Shown: positions 14,990 to 23,003 of the stretch, piece by piece
How positions within the stretch are numbered: the first letter of the stretch is position 1
How the letters are laid out: every line of letters begins with the position of its first letter
Assembly (NCBI GenBank): GCA_026393865.1
Contig: JAPKZI010000072.1
Span: 1 to 33,882, forward strand
Direction of reading: 5' to 3'
Origin: Candidatus Aminicenantota bacterium
GTDB taxonomy: Bacteria; Acidobacteriota; Aminicenantia; Aminicenantales; UBA4085
Length of the DNA stretch: 33,882 bases
Position numbers and translations under genes: made by a program
Notes under the pieces: model-generated
Seen by the model: the letters and a program-made list of their open reading frames with translations, nothing else
What the model was told of the DNA's origin: nothing
The model's database searches: none

Positions 14990-17074
14990 ATGGACCTCCT
15001 GAGCATCTCCGAGACGAAATGCCGCCAATGTTACCGGTGCGTCCGGGAGTGTCCGACCAACGCCCTCAAGATCGACCACGGCAAGGTCAAGCGGATCTGG
15101 AGCCGTTGCATCCTCTGCGGCATTTGTTATCAATATTGTCCGCACGACGCCGTGAGCGCCCAAACCGGGGTCAAGCGCGTCCAGGAGCTTTTGGATTCCG
15201 GCGAAAAGGTCATCGTCTGCCTGGACCCGACTTTTCCGGCGGTTTTGGACAAGGGAACCCCCGGGCAACTGGTGACCTCGCTTAAAAAACTGGGCTTCCA
15301 CGAGGTCTGGGAAGCCGCCGTCGGCGGGGACCCGGTCACCAGGGCTTATGACGCCTGGATCCGCAAGGATAAGGAAGCCTCCTGGATCTCGTCGTTCTGC
15401 CCTTCGCTCGTCTATTACGTCGAGAAGTTCGTCCCCCAGCTCAAAGACCAGTTCGTGCCGATCGTTTCGCCTATGATCGCCTGCGGCATGATCGCCAAAC
15501 ACCTCCACGGCGCCGGGACGAAAGTTATCTATGTCGGCCCCTGCATCTCCAGGATCTGGGAGCGGATGAGCCGCTACGGCAAGGAATACATCGATTACGT
15601 CCTGATCTACCACGACATCAGCAACATGCTGAAAGCGAAGGGCATCGAGCGGGAGAAGCAGGAGCCCTCGGAGTTCGACGGGCCGCCGAGCGGCCTGGGG
15701 CGGATCCTGAGCTTCTCCGGCGGCATGAGCAAAGGAGTGGGGTTCGAACAGGACCTCCTCAACATGGACCACGTGGTCGAAGCCGGGGCCGACGAAGCCA
15801 TCCGGGCGCTGAAACAGTTCCAGGAAGGGAAGATCCGGTCGAAGTTCCTCGATCTTCTGTTCTGTAAGGGGTGCATCAACGGGCCCGCCACGGATAAAAA
15901 CATTTCGGGTCCCAGCCGAAAACAGATCGTCGTGGATTTCATCAAGGCTCAGCAGAAAAAGCGCCCGGCGAACGGGGCCGCCGATATCCGAAAGCTGCCG
16001 TTGAACTTGAAGCGGAGCTTCGCCGCGCGGGACGTGGCCATGCCCGATCCCAAGGAAGCCGAGATCCAGGCCGTCTTGACCCAGTTGGGAAAAACGTACC
16101 CCGACCGGAACCAGGACTGCGGGGCATGCGGTTACGGTTCGTGCCGGGAGAAAGCCAAGGCCGTCGTCCAGGGCCTGGCCGAGATGGAGATGTGCCCCCA
16201 CTATCTCCTCGAACGGCTTCAGGGGCTGTATTCGAGCCTCGAAAAATCCCACTTCCAATTGAAAAGCTCCCACGAGGAGTTGGAGCGCGCTCAGCAGCAG
16301 CTGATCCAGACGGAAAAAATGGCCTCCCTCGGTCAGCTGGCCGCCGGCGTGGCCCATGAACTGAACAACCCCATCGGGACGATCATGATGTTCAGCCGGA
16401 TCCTGCAGGAGGAATTACGCGATAACGAGAAGTGGCAGAACGATATCACCCTGGTCGTCCAGGAGGCGGACCGGGCGGCCAAGATCATCAAGGACCTCCT
16501 GAGCTTCGCCAAGGAAACCAAGGTCAAACCGGGACTGGTGAACATCAACACGGTGATGAAAGAGGCCTTGTCCCTCCTGATCAAGCAGGCCATCTTTCAC
16601 AACGTCGAGGTCCGGACGGAACTCGACCCGAAGCTTCCCTCGACCTTCGCCGACCCCGACCTGCTCAAGCAGGTCTTTTTGAACATCATTCTGAACGGGG
16701 TCCAGGCCATGGACGGCAAAGGGACTCTGACCATCCAAAGCCGGAAGCTCGACAAGGGAAAGAAGATCGAGATCCGCATCCAGGACACGGGCAAGGGCAT
16801 CCCCGAAGAGAATCTGCCCCGGCTTTTCGATCCGTTTTTCACCACGAAGGAAAAAGGCACCGGTCTGGGCCTGGCCCTCGTTTACAGCCTCGTCTCAAAA
16901 CATCAAGGCACGGTGACCGCCGAGAGCCGGATGGGACACGGCGCCGCTTTCATCATCACCCTGCCCGTCCTCGGTCAAAAAGAATGGCAAAATAAGGATC
17001 ACCCCATCACCGACCTGAAAAACGCTCCCAAAGGGAAAGAGCATGACAGTCACGGCAAAGATCTTATTGGTTGA
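14990..17074 (+). CDS. Ferredoxin / [FeFe]-hydrogenase-like / 4Fe-4S sensor histidine kinase
   Basis: The 694-residue fusion reads, in order: two 4Fe-4S ferredoxin motifs (Cys11-14-17-21 and Cys40-43-46-50); a [FeFe]-hydrogenase large-subunit-like domain (about 70-300) with Cys137 (SSFCPSL), Cys165 (MIACGM), Cys185 (VGPCISR) and Cys292/Cys295 (FCKGCING); a further 4Fe-4S motif (Cys377, Cys380, Cys385, Cys402); a coiled coil; and a histidine kinase core with His456 (GVAHELNNP), N box LNIILNGVQAM, DTGKGIPEE and GTGLGLAL. There are no membrane helices, so it is a cytoplasmic redox or H2 sensor. The last H-cluster motif is CxxC instead of CxxxC, suggesting sensing rather than catalysis. It resembles the HydS-type kinases linked to [FeFe] hydrogenase clusters. 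Its 3' end overlaps the next regulator by 32 bp. Confidence 0.88.
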   Translation: MDLLSISETKCRQCYRCVRECPTNALKIDHGKVKRIWSRCILCGICYQYCPHDAVSAQTGVKRVQELLDSGEKVIVCLDPTFPAVLDKGTPGQLVTSLKKLGFHEVWEAAVGGDPVTRAYDAWIRKDKEASWISSFCPSLVYYVEKFVPQLKDQFVPIVSPMIACGMIAKHLHGAGTKVIYVGPCISRIWERMSRYGKEYIDYVLIYHDISNMLKAKGIEREKQEPSEFDGPPSGLGRILSFSGGMSKGVGFEQDLLNMDHVVEAGADEAIRALKQFQEGKIRSKFLDLLFCKGCINGPATDKNISGPSRKQIVVDFIKAQQKKRPANGAADIRKLPLNLKRSFAARDVAMPDPKEAEIQAVLTQLGKTYPDRNQDCGACGYGSCREKAKAVVQGLAEMEMCPHYLLERLQGLYSSLEKSHFQLKSSHEELERAQQQLIQTEKMASLGQLAAGVAHELNNPIGTIMMFSRILQEELRDNEKWQNDITLVVQEADRAAKIIKDLLSFAKETKVKPGLVNINTVMKEALSLLIKQAIFHNVEVRTELDPKLPSTFADPDLLKQVFLNIILNGVQAMDGKGTLTIQSRKLDKGKKIEIRIQDTGKGIPEENLPRLFDPFFTTKEKGTGLGLALVYSLVSKHQGTVTAESRMGHGAAFIITLPVLGQKEWQNKDHPITDLKNAPKGKEHDSHGKDLIG

Positions 17075-17450
17075 CGACGACCCGGATTTCCTGGACATGC
17101 ACAAGGCCATCCTGGCCAACCACGGCTACGAGGTGATCACGGCGACGAGCGGCGGGGAAGGGATGGAACGCGTCCGGACTGATATGCCGGACGCGATCAT
17201 CCTCGATCTGATGATGGAAAAGCACGACGCCGGATTTTCATTCAGCCGGCAGATCAAGATGGACCCGCTTTTTAAAAGGATCCCGATCCTCATGGTGACC
17301 TCCGTCGCCGAGGCGACCGGCTACCGCTTTTCCCTCCAGGAGGACGGATACTGGATGAAGACCGACGACTTTCTGGACAAGCCGGTCAAGCCGGAGGTGC
17401 TTCTGGAGCGGGTGGAGCGCATGTTGAAGAAATCGAGGGAGGCCCCGTGA
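17043..17450 (+). CDS. Single-domain response regulator
   Basis: This 135-residue receiver domain stands alone. The acidic pocket is LLVDDD, the phospho-acceptor Asp55 (IILDLMME), the switch residue is in MVTS, and Lys is in FLDKPVKP. It closely resembles the receiver half of the regulator at 14279, including the extended TGYRFSLQEDGYWMK segment before the final strand. The two probably arose by duplication and may compete for, or relay, phosphate from the hydrogenase-like kinase. Its ATG lies inside the 3' end of the kinase gene with GGGAAAGAG upstream, indicating translational coupling. Confidence 0.88.
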   Translation: MTVTAKILLVDDDPDFLDMHKAILANHGYEVITATSGGEGMERVRTDMPDAIILDLMMEKHDAGFSFSRQIKMDPLFKRIPILMVTSVAEATGYRFSLQEDGYWMKTDDFLDKPVKPEVLLERVERMLKKSREAP

Positions 17451-17512
17451 ACCATCCCGCCGAGATTCTCGCCATCAACGACAAGATGGGAAAAGCCAAG
17501 GAGAGCGAGTGA
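17447..17512 (+). pseudogene. 21-codon REC-like remnant or micro-ORF, coupled at both ends
   Basis: A GTG overlaps the TGA of the preceding regulator (GTGA), and this frame ends in a TGA overlapping the GTG of the next kinase. The 21-residue product contains PAEILAINDKMG, which aligns with PAEILVVDDEMG at the start of the downstream receiver domain (identical at P, A, E, I, L, D, M and G). It therefore looks like the truncated first strand and acidic pocket of a duplicated receiver gene. It may survive because it couples translation of its neighbours, or it may simply be a relic. A functional peptide is possible but unsupported. Confidence 0.6.
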
Positions 17513-18996
17513 CCAAGCCCGCTGAAATTCTCGTCGTTGATGACGAGATGGGGATCCGCGAAGGCTGCAAACGGGCTTTGAGCCGGCTGGGATACGCCGT
17601 CGATCTGGCCGAGGACGGCGCGGTCGGGTTCCGAAAGGTCCAGGAAAAACAATACGATCTCATCCTCATGGACCTGATGATGCCCGGGATCGGCGGCCTG
17701 GACCTGATCAAGAAGGTCCACGACATCGACCCCGAGATCATCATTGTCGTCATCACCGGCTACGCGACGATCGAAACGGCCGTCGAGGCGACCAAGCGGG
17801 GCGCCTACGATTATCTACCGAAACCCTTCGCCCCCGAAACGCTGGCCGTCCTGGTCAAGCGGGGATTGGAGAAACGCGAGCTCCGGCTCGAAGCGCAGCG
17901 GCTGCACCATGAACGGGATCAGCGCCTCCTTGAGCTGGCCGGCGAAAAAAGCCGGTTGCGGACCATCATCGGCTGCATGGCGGACGGCGTCTTGGTCACG
18001 AACCTCGAGCGCCAGCTCGTCCTCTGGAACGCCGCCGCCGTGAAAATGCTGAGGCTCAGCGGCACGGACGAGCCCGGCCGGCCGCTGTCGCATTACGTCA
18101 AAGCCCCGTCCATCAACGAAGCCCTCCAGAACGTCCTCTCCTCCAAGGACGCCGGCCTGGCCATGATCAGCCAGGAGATCCGCCTCGAAGATCCGGAGCT
18201 CGTTCTGATGGCCCAGATGGCCCCCGTGCGCGACGAGGCCGGAACGCTTCTCGGCGCCGTCACGGTCCTGCGCGACATCACCAAACTCAAGGAGATCGAA
18301 AAGATCAAATCGCAGTTCGTTTCCATGGTCGCCCACGAGCTCCGTTCGCCGCTGGCGGCGATCGAAGGCTGGCTCGACGTCGTTCTTTCGGGGGCCGCCG
18401 GCGATGATGAGCGGAAGAAAGAGGCTTGGCTCGAGCGGGCCAAGGAGCGGGCCCATTCCCTCCTGGCCCTCGTCAACGACCTTTTAGAGATCAGCAAGAT
18501 CGAGGCGGGCAAGGTCGCCCTCAAGATGGAATCCGTCCAGGTGGCCGACATCATCCGAAAACTGGTCGATTTCCTCAAGCCGGAGGCCGACCGGAAGGCC
18601 CTCTCCTTCACCATCCAGATGCCCGAAGCGCTGCCGACCGTCCAGGCCGACGTTCAGGACATGGAGAAGCTCTTCACCAACCTGATCAGCAACGCCATCA
18701 AATATAACGTGGACAAGGGCTCCGTGACGATCGAGGCCACGGTCGACGCTCAATACGTCGGATTCCACGTCAGGGACACGGGGATCGGCATGGCCCCGGA
18801 ACACCTGCCCCGGATCTTCGACGATTTCTTCCGCATCGAGGACAAGCGGACGAGCAAGATCAGCGGCACGGGACTAGGCCTGACGATCGCCAAGAAGATC
18901 GTCGACTCGCATTTCGGACATCTCGAGGTGAAGAGCCGACCGGATCAAGGCAGCACCTTCTCCGTTTACCTGCCCTACCAGAAACGAACGAAATAG
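17509..18996 (+). CDS. Hybrid sensor kinase: receiver - PAS - HisKA - HATPase
   Basis: The 495-residue cytoplasmic protein starts with a receiver domain (about 5-120; VVDDE, Asp55 in LILMDLMMPG, Lys in YLPKPF). A helical linker and a PAS domain follow (about 150-265; IIGCMADGVLVTNLERQLV, ending in AVTVLRDITKLKEIE). Next is a HisKA domain with His276 (SMVAHELRSPLAAIEG) and an HATPase (LISNAIKYN, DTGIGMAPEHL, GTGLGLTIA). The REC-first layout suggests it receives phosphate from, or is modulated by, the hydrogenase-like kinase upstream, then signals onward. No DNA-binding output is encoded here. The start is GTG 17509 with GGAGAG upstream, overlapping the TGA of the micro-ORF. Confidence 0.87.
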   Translation: MTKPAEILVVDDEMGIREGCKRALSRLGYAVDLAEDGAVGFRKVQEKQYDLILMDLMMPGIGGLDLIKKVHDIDPEIIIVVITGYATIETAVEATKRGAYDYLPKPFAPETLAVLVKRGLEKRELRLEAQRLHHERDQRLLELAGEKSRLRTIIGCMADGVLVTNLERQLVLWNAAAVKMLRLSGTDEPGRPLSHYVKAPSINEALQNVLSSKDAGLAMISQEIRLEDPELVLMAQMAPVRDEAGTLLGAVTVLRDITKLKEIEKIKSQFVSMVAHELRSPLAAIEGWLDVVLSGAAGDDERKKEAWLERAKERAHSLLALVNDLLEISKIEAGKVALKMESVQVADIIRKLVDFLKPEADRKALSFTIQMPEALPTVQADVQDMEKLFTNLISNAIKYNVDKGSVTIEATVDAQYVGFHVRDTGIGMAPEHLPRIFDDFFRIEDKRTSKISGTGLGLTIAKKIVDSHFGHLEVKSRPDQGSTFSVYLPYQKRTK

Positions 18997-19014
18997 CGGC
19001 GGAAAGGCACCCCC

Positions 19015-21279
19015 ATGAATTCCAGCATCACTCCCCAGGTCAACGAGATCCTCAGGAAGGAACGGCTCGCTCCGTCCATCACTCTCTTCGAGGTCCATTC
19101 GCCTCTCGTCGCGAACGCGGTCCGGGCCGGTCAATTCGTCGTGGTCCGGGCCGACGACTACGCGGAGCGGATCCCCTTGACCGTCGTCGACCGCGATCCC
19201 GACCGCCGGTCCATCACCCTCATCATTCAGGCCGTCGGGGTCTCAACCCGGAAAATGGAAAAGCTGAACGTCGGAGAGGCGTTCTTAGACGTCGTCGGAC
19301 CCTTGGGAAGGCCGACGGAGATCAAAAAAACGGGGACCGTCGTCTGTATCGGCGGAGGCGTCGGAGTCGCTCCCGTCTATCCCATCACCAAAGCCTTCAA
19401 AGAGGCCGGGAACCGCGTCCTTTCGATCATCGGGGCCAAAACCAAGGAAATGCTGATCCTGGAGCCGGAGATGCGGGCGATAAGCGATGATCTCTTCATC
19501 ACCACGGACGACGGCAGCGCCGGCCGTCACGGGTTTGTCACGAACGAGCTCCAGCGGCTCCTCGACGAGAAGGTGCCGATCGATGAAGTCGTCGCCATCG
19601 GCCCCGGGATTATGATGAAGGCCGTTTCCGAACTGACCCGCAAGCATGGGATACCGACCCTGGTCAGCCTCAACGCGCTCATGGTCGACGGGACGGGGAT
19701 GTGCGGATGCTGCCGGATCACCGTCGGGAACAAAACGAAGTTCGTCTGTGTGGACGGCCCGGAGTTCGACGGCCACCAGGTGGATTTCGCCGAGCTCCTT
19801 AAGCGGGCGGACATGTACCGGCGCGAGGAGCATCGGGCCCTATGGGACCACGAATGCCGGCTCCAGGAGGCCGAGAAGAAACTGAAACGGGCCAACAAGC
19901 TGGAACCCATGCCCAAACAGGATCCCAAACTCAGGATCCGGAACTTCGACGAGGTCGCCCTGGGTTACACCCGGGACTTGGCCATGCGAGAAGCCTCCCG
20001 CTGCCTGGACTGCAAGAAATCGCCCTGCGTCGCCGGCTGCCCCGTCGATATCGACATCCCCGCCTTCATCAAGCTCATCCGGAACGGGGATTTCATAGGG
20101 GCCATCCACAAGATCAAGGAGAAGAACAGCCTGCCGGCCATCTGCGGCCGCGTCTGCCCGCAGGAGGACCAATGCGAGGTCGTCTGCGTTCTAGCCAAGA
20201 AAGGACAGCCGGTCGCCATCGGCCGCTTGGAGCGGTTCGTGGCCGATCACGAATTCCAGCAGGGCGACGTCCGCCTGCCCCACCCGGCCCCGTCGACGGG
20301 GAAGAAAGTGGCCGTTATCGGGGCCGGCCCGGCGGGCTTGACCGCGGCCAGCGAGCTCATCAAATTGGGACACGCCGTCACCGTCTTCGAAGCCCTCCAC
20401 AAAACGGGCGGAGTGCTCGTCTACGGCATTCCCGAGTTCCGCCTGCCCAAGTGGATCGTTCAGCGCGAAAGCGAATACATCGGGAAACTGGGCGCCGAGA
20501 TGAAGCTCAGCCACGTGGCCGGAAAATCCTTCACCATCGACGACCTGTTCCATCAGGGCTACGAGGCCGTCTTCATCGGGACGGGGGCCGGCCTGCCGTA
20601 CTTCATGGAGATCCCCGGCGAGAACCTCAACGGCGTATATTCCGCCAACGAGTTCCTCACCCGGGCGAACCTCATGAAAGCCTATCTCTTTCCCGAATAC
20701 AGCACGCCCATCCATCTCGGACGGAAGATCGCCGTCGTCGGCGGCGGGAACGTGGCCATGGACGCGGCCCGGACCTCTCTCCGCCTGGGCGCGGAGAACG
20801 TTTACCTCATCTACCGCCGGGCTCGGGAGCAGATGCCTGCCCGGGCGGAAGAGATCGAGAACGCCTTCGAGGAAGGCGTCCAACCCCATCTGTTGACCAA
20901 TCCCATCCGCATCCTGGGGAACGAGCGGGGCTGGGTCAAAGGGATCGAATGCATCAAAATGGAATTGGGCGAACCGGACGCCTCCGGGAGGAGAAAACCC
21001 ATTCCCGTCCAAGGGTCCGAACACGTCACCGATGTGGACATGGTCATCATGGCCATCGGGCAGGGACCCAATCCCCTGCTGACCTCGACGACCCCGGACC
21101 TGACCCTGACCAAATGGGGCAATATCGTCGCCGACCTGGAAACGGGCAAGACCTCCAAAAAAGGCGTGTTCGCCGGCGGAGATATCGTCACCGGCGGAGC
21201 GACGGTTATCCTGGCCATGGGCGCGGGCAAGAAAGCGGCCAAGGCGATCGACGCCTACCTGAAGGACGGGGTCTGGTAA
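19015..21279 (+). CDS. NfnA-NfnB fusion: NADH-dependent reduced ferredoxin:NADP+ oxidoreductase-like flavoprotein
   Basis: The 754-residue protein joins two subunits that are often separate. Residues about 1-285 are a ferredoxin-reductase/PyrK-like FAD-NAD module with IGGGVGVAPVYPI and a [2Fe-2S] site (Cys230, Cys232, Cys233, Cys245). Residues about 300-754 are a GltD-like module: two [4Fe-4S] motifs (Cys330/333/338/342 and Cys377/381/387/391), FAD-binding VAVIGAGPAGLTAASEL, NADPH-binding VVGGGNVAMDAARTS and the closing GGDIVTGGATVILAMGAGKK. Such enzymes balance NADH, NADPH and ferredoxin, by electron bifurcation in NfnAB. Sulfide dehydrogenase (SudAB) is a close alternative. GGAAAGG precedes the ATG. 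It follows the kinase gene after 18 bp, so it is probably in the same operon and may be tied to what the sensors measure. Confidence 0.87.
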   Translation: MNSSITPQVNEILRKERLAPSITLFEVHSPLVANAVRAGQFVVVRADDYAERIPLTVVDRDPDRRSITLIIQAVGVSTRKMEKLNVGEAFLDVVGPLGRPTEIKKTGTVVCIGGGVGVAPVYPITKAFKEAGNRVLSIIGAKTKEMLILEPEMRAISDDLFITTDDGSAGRHGFVTNELQRLLDEKVPIDEVVAIGPGIMMKAVSELTRKHGIPTLVSLNALMVDGTGMCGCCRITVGNKTKFVCVDGPEFDGHQVDFAELLKRADMYRREEHRALWDHECRLQEAEKKLKRANKLEPMPKQDPKLRIRNFDEVALGYTRDLAMREASRCLDCKKSPCVAGCPVDIDIPAFIKLIRNGDFIGAIHKIKEKNSLPAICGRVCPQEDQCEVVCVLAKKGQPVAIGRLERFVADHEFQQGDVRLPHPAPSTGKKVAVIGAGPAGLTAASELIKLGHAVTVFEALHKTGGVLVYGIPEFRLPKWIVQRESEYIGKLGAEMKLSHVAGKSFTIDDLFHQGYEAVFIGTGAGLPYFMEIPGENLNGVYSANEFLTRANLMKAYLFPEYSTPIHLGRKIAVVGGGNVAMDAARTSLRLGAENVYLIYRRAREQMPARAEEIENAFEEGVQPHLLTNPIRILGNERGWVKGIECIKMELGEPDASGRRKPIPVQGSEHVTDVDMVIMAIGQGPNPLLTSTTPDLTLTKWGNIVADLETGKTSKKGVFAGGDIVTGGATVILAMGAGKKAAKAIDAYLKDGVW

Positions 21280-21315
21280 GTCATTGACACAAAAAGTGCT
21301 CCCTCGTCGGGCTGA

Positions 21316-22650
21316 ATGAGTGCTTTCCTCGTGATAAAAAAGGGACAGCCGCAAGCCGGGATGAAAAAGAAAAACTCTCGTCCTTTGTCGCACCCGAATC
21401 CGGATAAGGCGGCCGGCCGGAGGACGGAAAATCCTCTCGAAAAACTGGTCCGTCTGGCCGATAAACCCACGCTCGAGAACTTGGTCTTGGACCTAACCAG
21501 GGGGGATCCTTCTCTCTACCGCCGAAGCCTGGATTGTCTTCGATCCGCCGTGAAGCTGACGGGCGAGGAATCCTCGGCGGCCGAAGTCGACAGCCTGATG
21601 GCTTTGTGGGATGAGTTGGAAAGCGATCTTGAAGAGATCGACGATTTAGGAGGAGGAGACGACGACACGGTGGATCGTGTCGACGAACTTCTCTTTGACT
21701 TGGCCGAGAAGTTGAAAAAAGCGAAAATTCCTTGCGACGATCGCCGCCTGTTTCTCGAAAAAGCCTTGCCCTATATCCGGAGTGGAAACGCCGGCATGGA
21801 CGACCAACTGTACGCCTTGGCCTATGCCGCCTGCCGGGACGCGGAAGACCGTCGGCACTTCGCCCGACGACTTGAGGACGTCGGAAGCCACTGGGCTTTG
21901 GTGAACGCTATGCGCATCTACCGCGAGCTTAACGACCGGGAAAAATATCTCGATCTGCGACTTCGTGACCTGGATTATGGAGACGATTATCACGACCTGG
22001 CGGATTTCTACTGGAAACACGGAGAGAGGGAGAAGGCTTTAAAAACGGCCCGCGACGGTCTGGCCAAAGGCCGAGGCCGCCTGACCGAATTGCGCAATTT
22101 CATGGCCGAACGGGCCAAAGCGTCCGGCGACCGTCAAGGATTCCTCGACCTCCATTTTCAAGAGACGGTGGACGGATTGACGTTCGAGGGATATCGCAAA
22201 TTTCGAGCGCTCTGCAAAAAAGAGGAATGGAACCGCTATGAGCCGAAATTGATGGAGACGCTCTCCAAGGCTTGGACTTCCGAACAAGTGAAGATTCGCC
22301 TTCACCGTGGTGAGGACGCATTGGCCGCCGAGATCATTTCCCGCCAACGGCTTGAGCGTTATACAAGTCATGAATTCCTGTCCCAAGCCAAGCGATTGGA
22401 AAAGACGCATCCGGAGAAAATTCTCAAGTTCTACGGAACCGGCGTGGGTTCTCTTCGCCATCCCATGCCTCGGAAAGAATACGCCCGCATCGCGAACGCG
22501 TTGGGAATGATCCGGCGTGTCATGGTGGACGTCCTGAACGACGCCGACCGGTGGAATCGATACAAAGCGGAGATCCTCCGCAAAACGGAACGCTGGCCCG
22601 CATTCCACGAGGAGGCGGCCGAACGGATAGCCGATTGGAAACCGGAATGA
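21316..22650 (+). CDS. Hypothetical helical-repeat protein (resembles the C-terminal part of SWIM zinc-finger / DUF6880 proteins)
   Basis: The 444-residue protein has a charged, disordered N-terminus and then almost only predicted helices. Repeated motifs such as LADFYWKHGEREKALKTARD and DLRLRDLDYGDDYHDL resemble TPR-like repeats. The overall look resembles the region downstream of SWIM zinc fingers in DUF6880-type proteins, but no SWIM Cys/His motif is present. Function is unknown. The ATG at 21361 (MKKKNSRPL) is an alternative start; neither has a strong ribosome site. The gene ends in ATGA shared with the CcbP-like gene, so the two are translationally coupled. Confidence 0.6.
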   Translation: MSAFLVIKKGQPQAGMKKKNSRPLSHPNPDKAAGRRTENPLEKLVRLADKPTLENLVLDLTRGDPSLYRRSLDCLRSAVKLTGEESSAAEVDSLMALWDELESDLEEIDDLGGGDDDTVDRVDELLFDLAEKLKKAKIPCDDRRLFLEKALPYIRSGNAGMDDQLYALAYAACRDAEDRRHFARRLEDVGSHWALVNAMRIYRELNDREKYLDLRLRDLDYGDDYHDLADFYWKHGEREKALKTARDGLAKGRGRLTELRNFMAERAKASGDRQGFLDLHFQETVDGLTFEGYRKFRALCKKEEWNRYEPKLMETLSKAWTSEQVKIRLHRGEDALAAEIISRQRLERYTSHEFLSQAKRLEKTHPEKILKFYGTGVGSLRHPMPRKEYARIANALGMIRRVMVDVLNDADRWNRYKAEILRKTERWPAFHEEAAERIADWKPE

Positions 22651-23003
22651 ATGGGCCGAAGTCCAAATCGGGAAAAGCCAAGAACGATCGCCCGAGCCGA
22701 ATCTCCCGATCTCGGATCGAGGCCATGATTGCCGAGGCCACCGTGGATTGTTACAATGACAGCGAACAGTCCGGGGGCTTGTTCAATATGATGGAAGAGA
22801 ACCTCGTCCTCCCCTTCAAGACTTCGGTTCTCGGCGTCGATGTCATCGTTGAAAAGCTGGATATCTCTCCCCCGGACGAAATCGTGGCCGTATGTCGCAG
22901 GGATCGTCACCGGGTTCGGATTCCCATCCTGGATCTTCCATTGCCTCAAAAGCGGCCGGCCGGAGCGGAATGGATCGAAGCCTATCGACATTGGAGTCGG
23001 TAA
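22647..23003 (+). CDS. CcbP-like calcium-binding protein
   Basis: The 118-residue acidic protein contains RIEAMIAEATVDCYNDSEQ, EENLVLPFKTSVLG and ILDLPLPQKRPAGAEWIEAY. These match my recollection of the small calcium-binding protein family typified by cyanobacterial CcbP (pattern: acidic helix, D-x-Y, then an E-x-N/K-L-x-[LF]-PF strand). It probably binds Ca2+ through surface acidic residues. The start at 22647 is chosen because the ATG overlaps the TGA of the upstream gene (ATGA), a classic coupling signal; longer in-frame extensions run inside that gene. It is the last clear gene before the debris region. Confidence 0.62.
   Translation: MNGPKSKSGKAKNDRPSRISRSRIEAMIAEATVDCYNDSEQSGGLFNMMEENLVLPFKTSVLGVDVIVEKLDISPPDEIVAVCRRDRHRVRIPILDLPLPQKRPAGAEWIEAYRHWSR

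Noticed and set aside
14558-16357. 599-codon open frame antisense to the hydrogenase-like kinase
   Set aside because: The plus frame has complete ferredoxin, hydrogenase-like and kinase motifs. The antisense frame has Asp/Leu/Gly-biased, motif-free sequence typical of mirrored codon bias in GC-rich genes.
19842-21287. 481-codon plus-strand frame overlapping the NfnB half
   Set aside because: It is an Arg/Pro/Gly-rich out-of-frame translation of the strongly conserved GltD-like domain.
21283-21315. TTGACA at 21284 as a -35 element for the helical hypothetical gene
   Set aside because: No acceptable -10 hexamer lies 16-18 nt downstream before the ATG.
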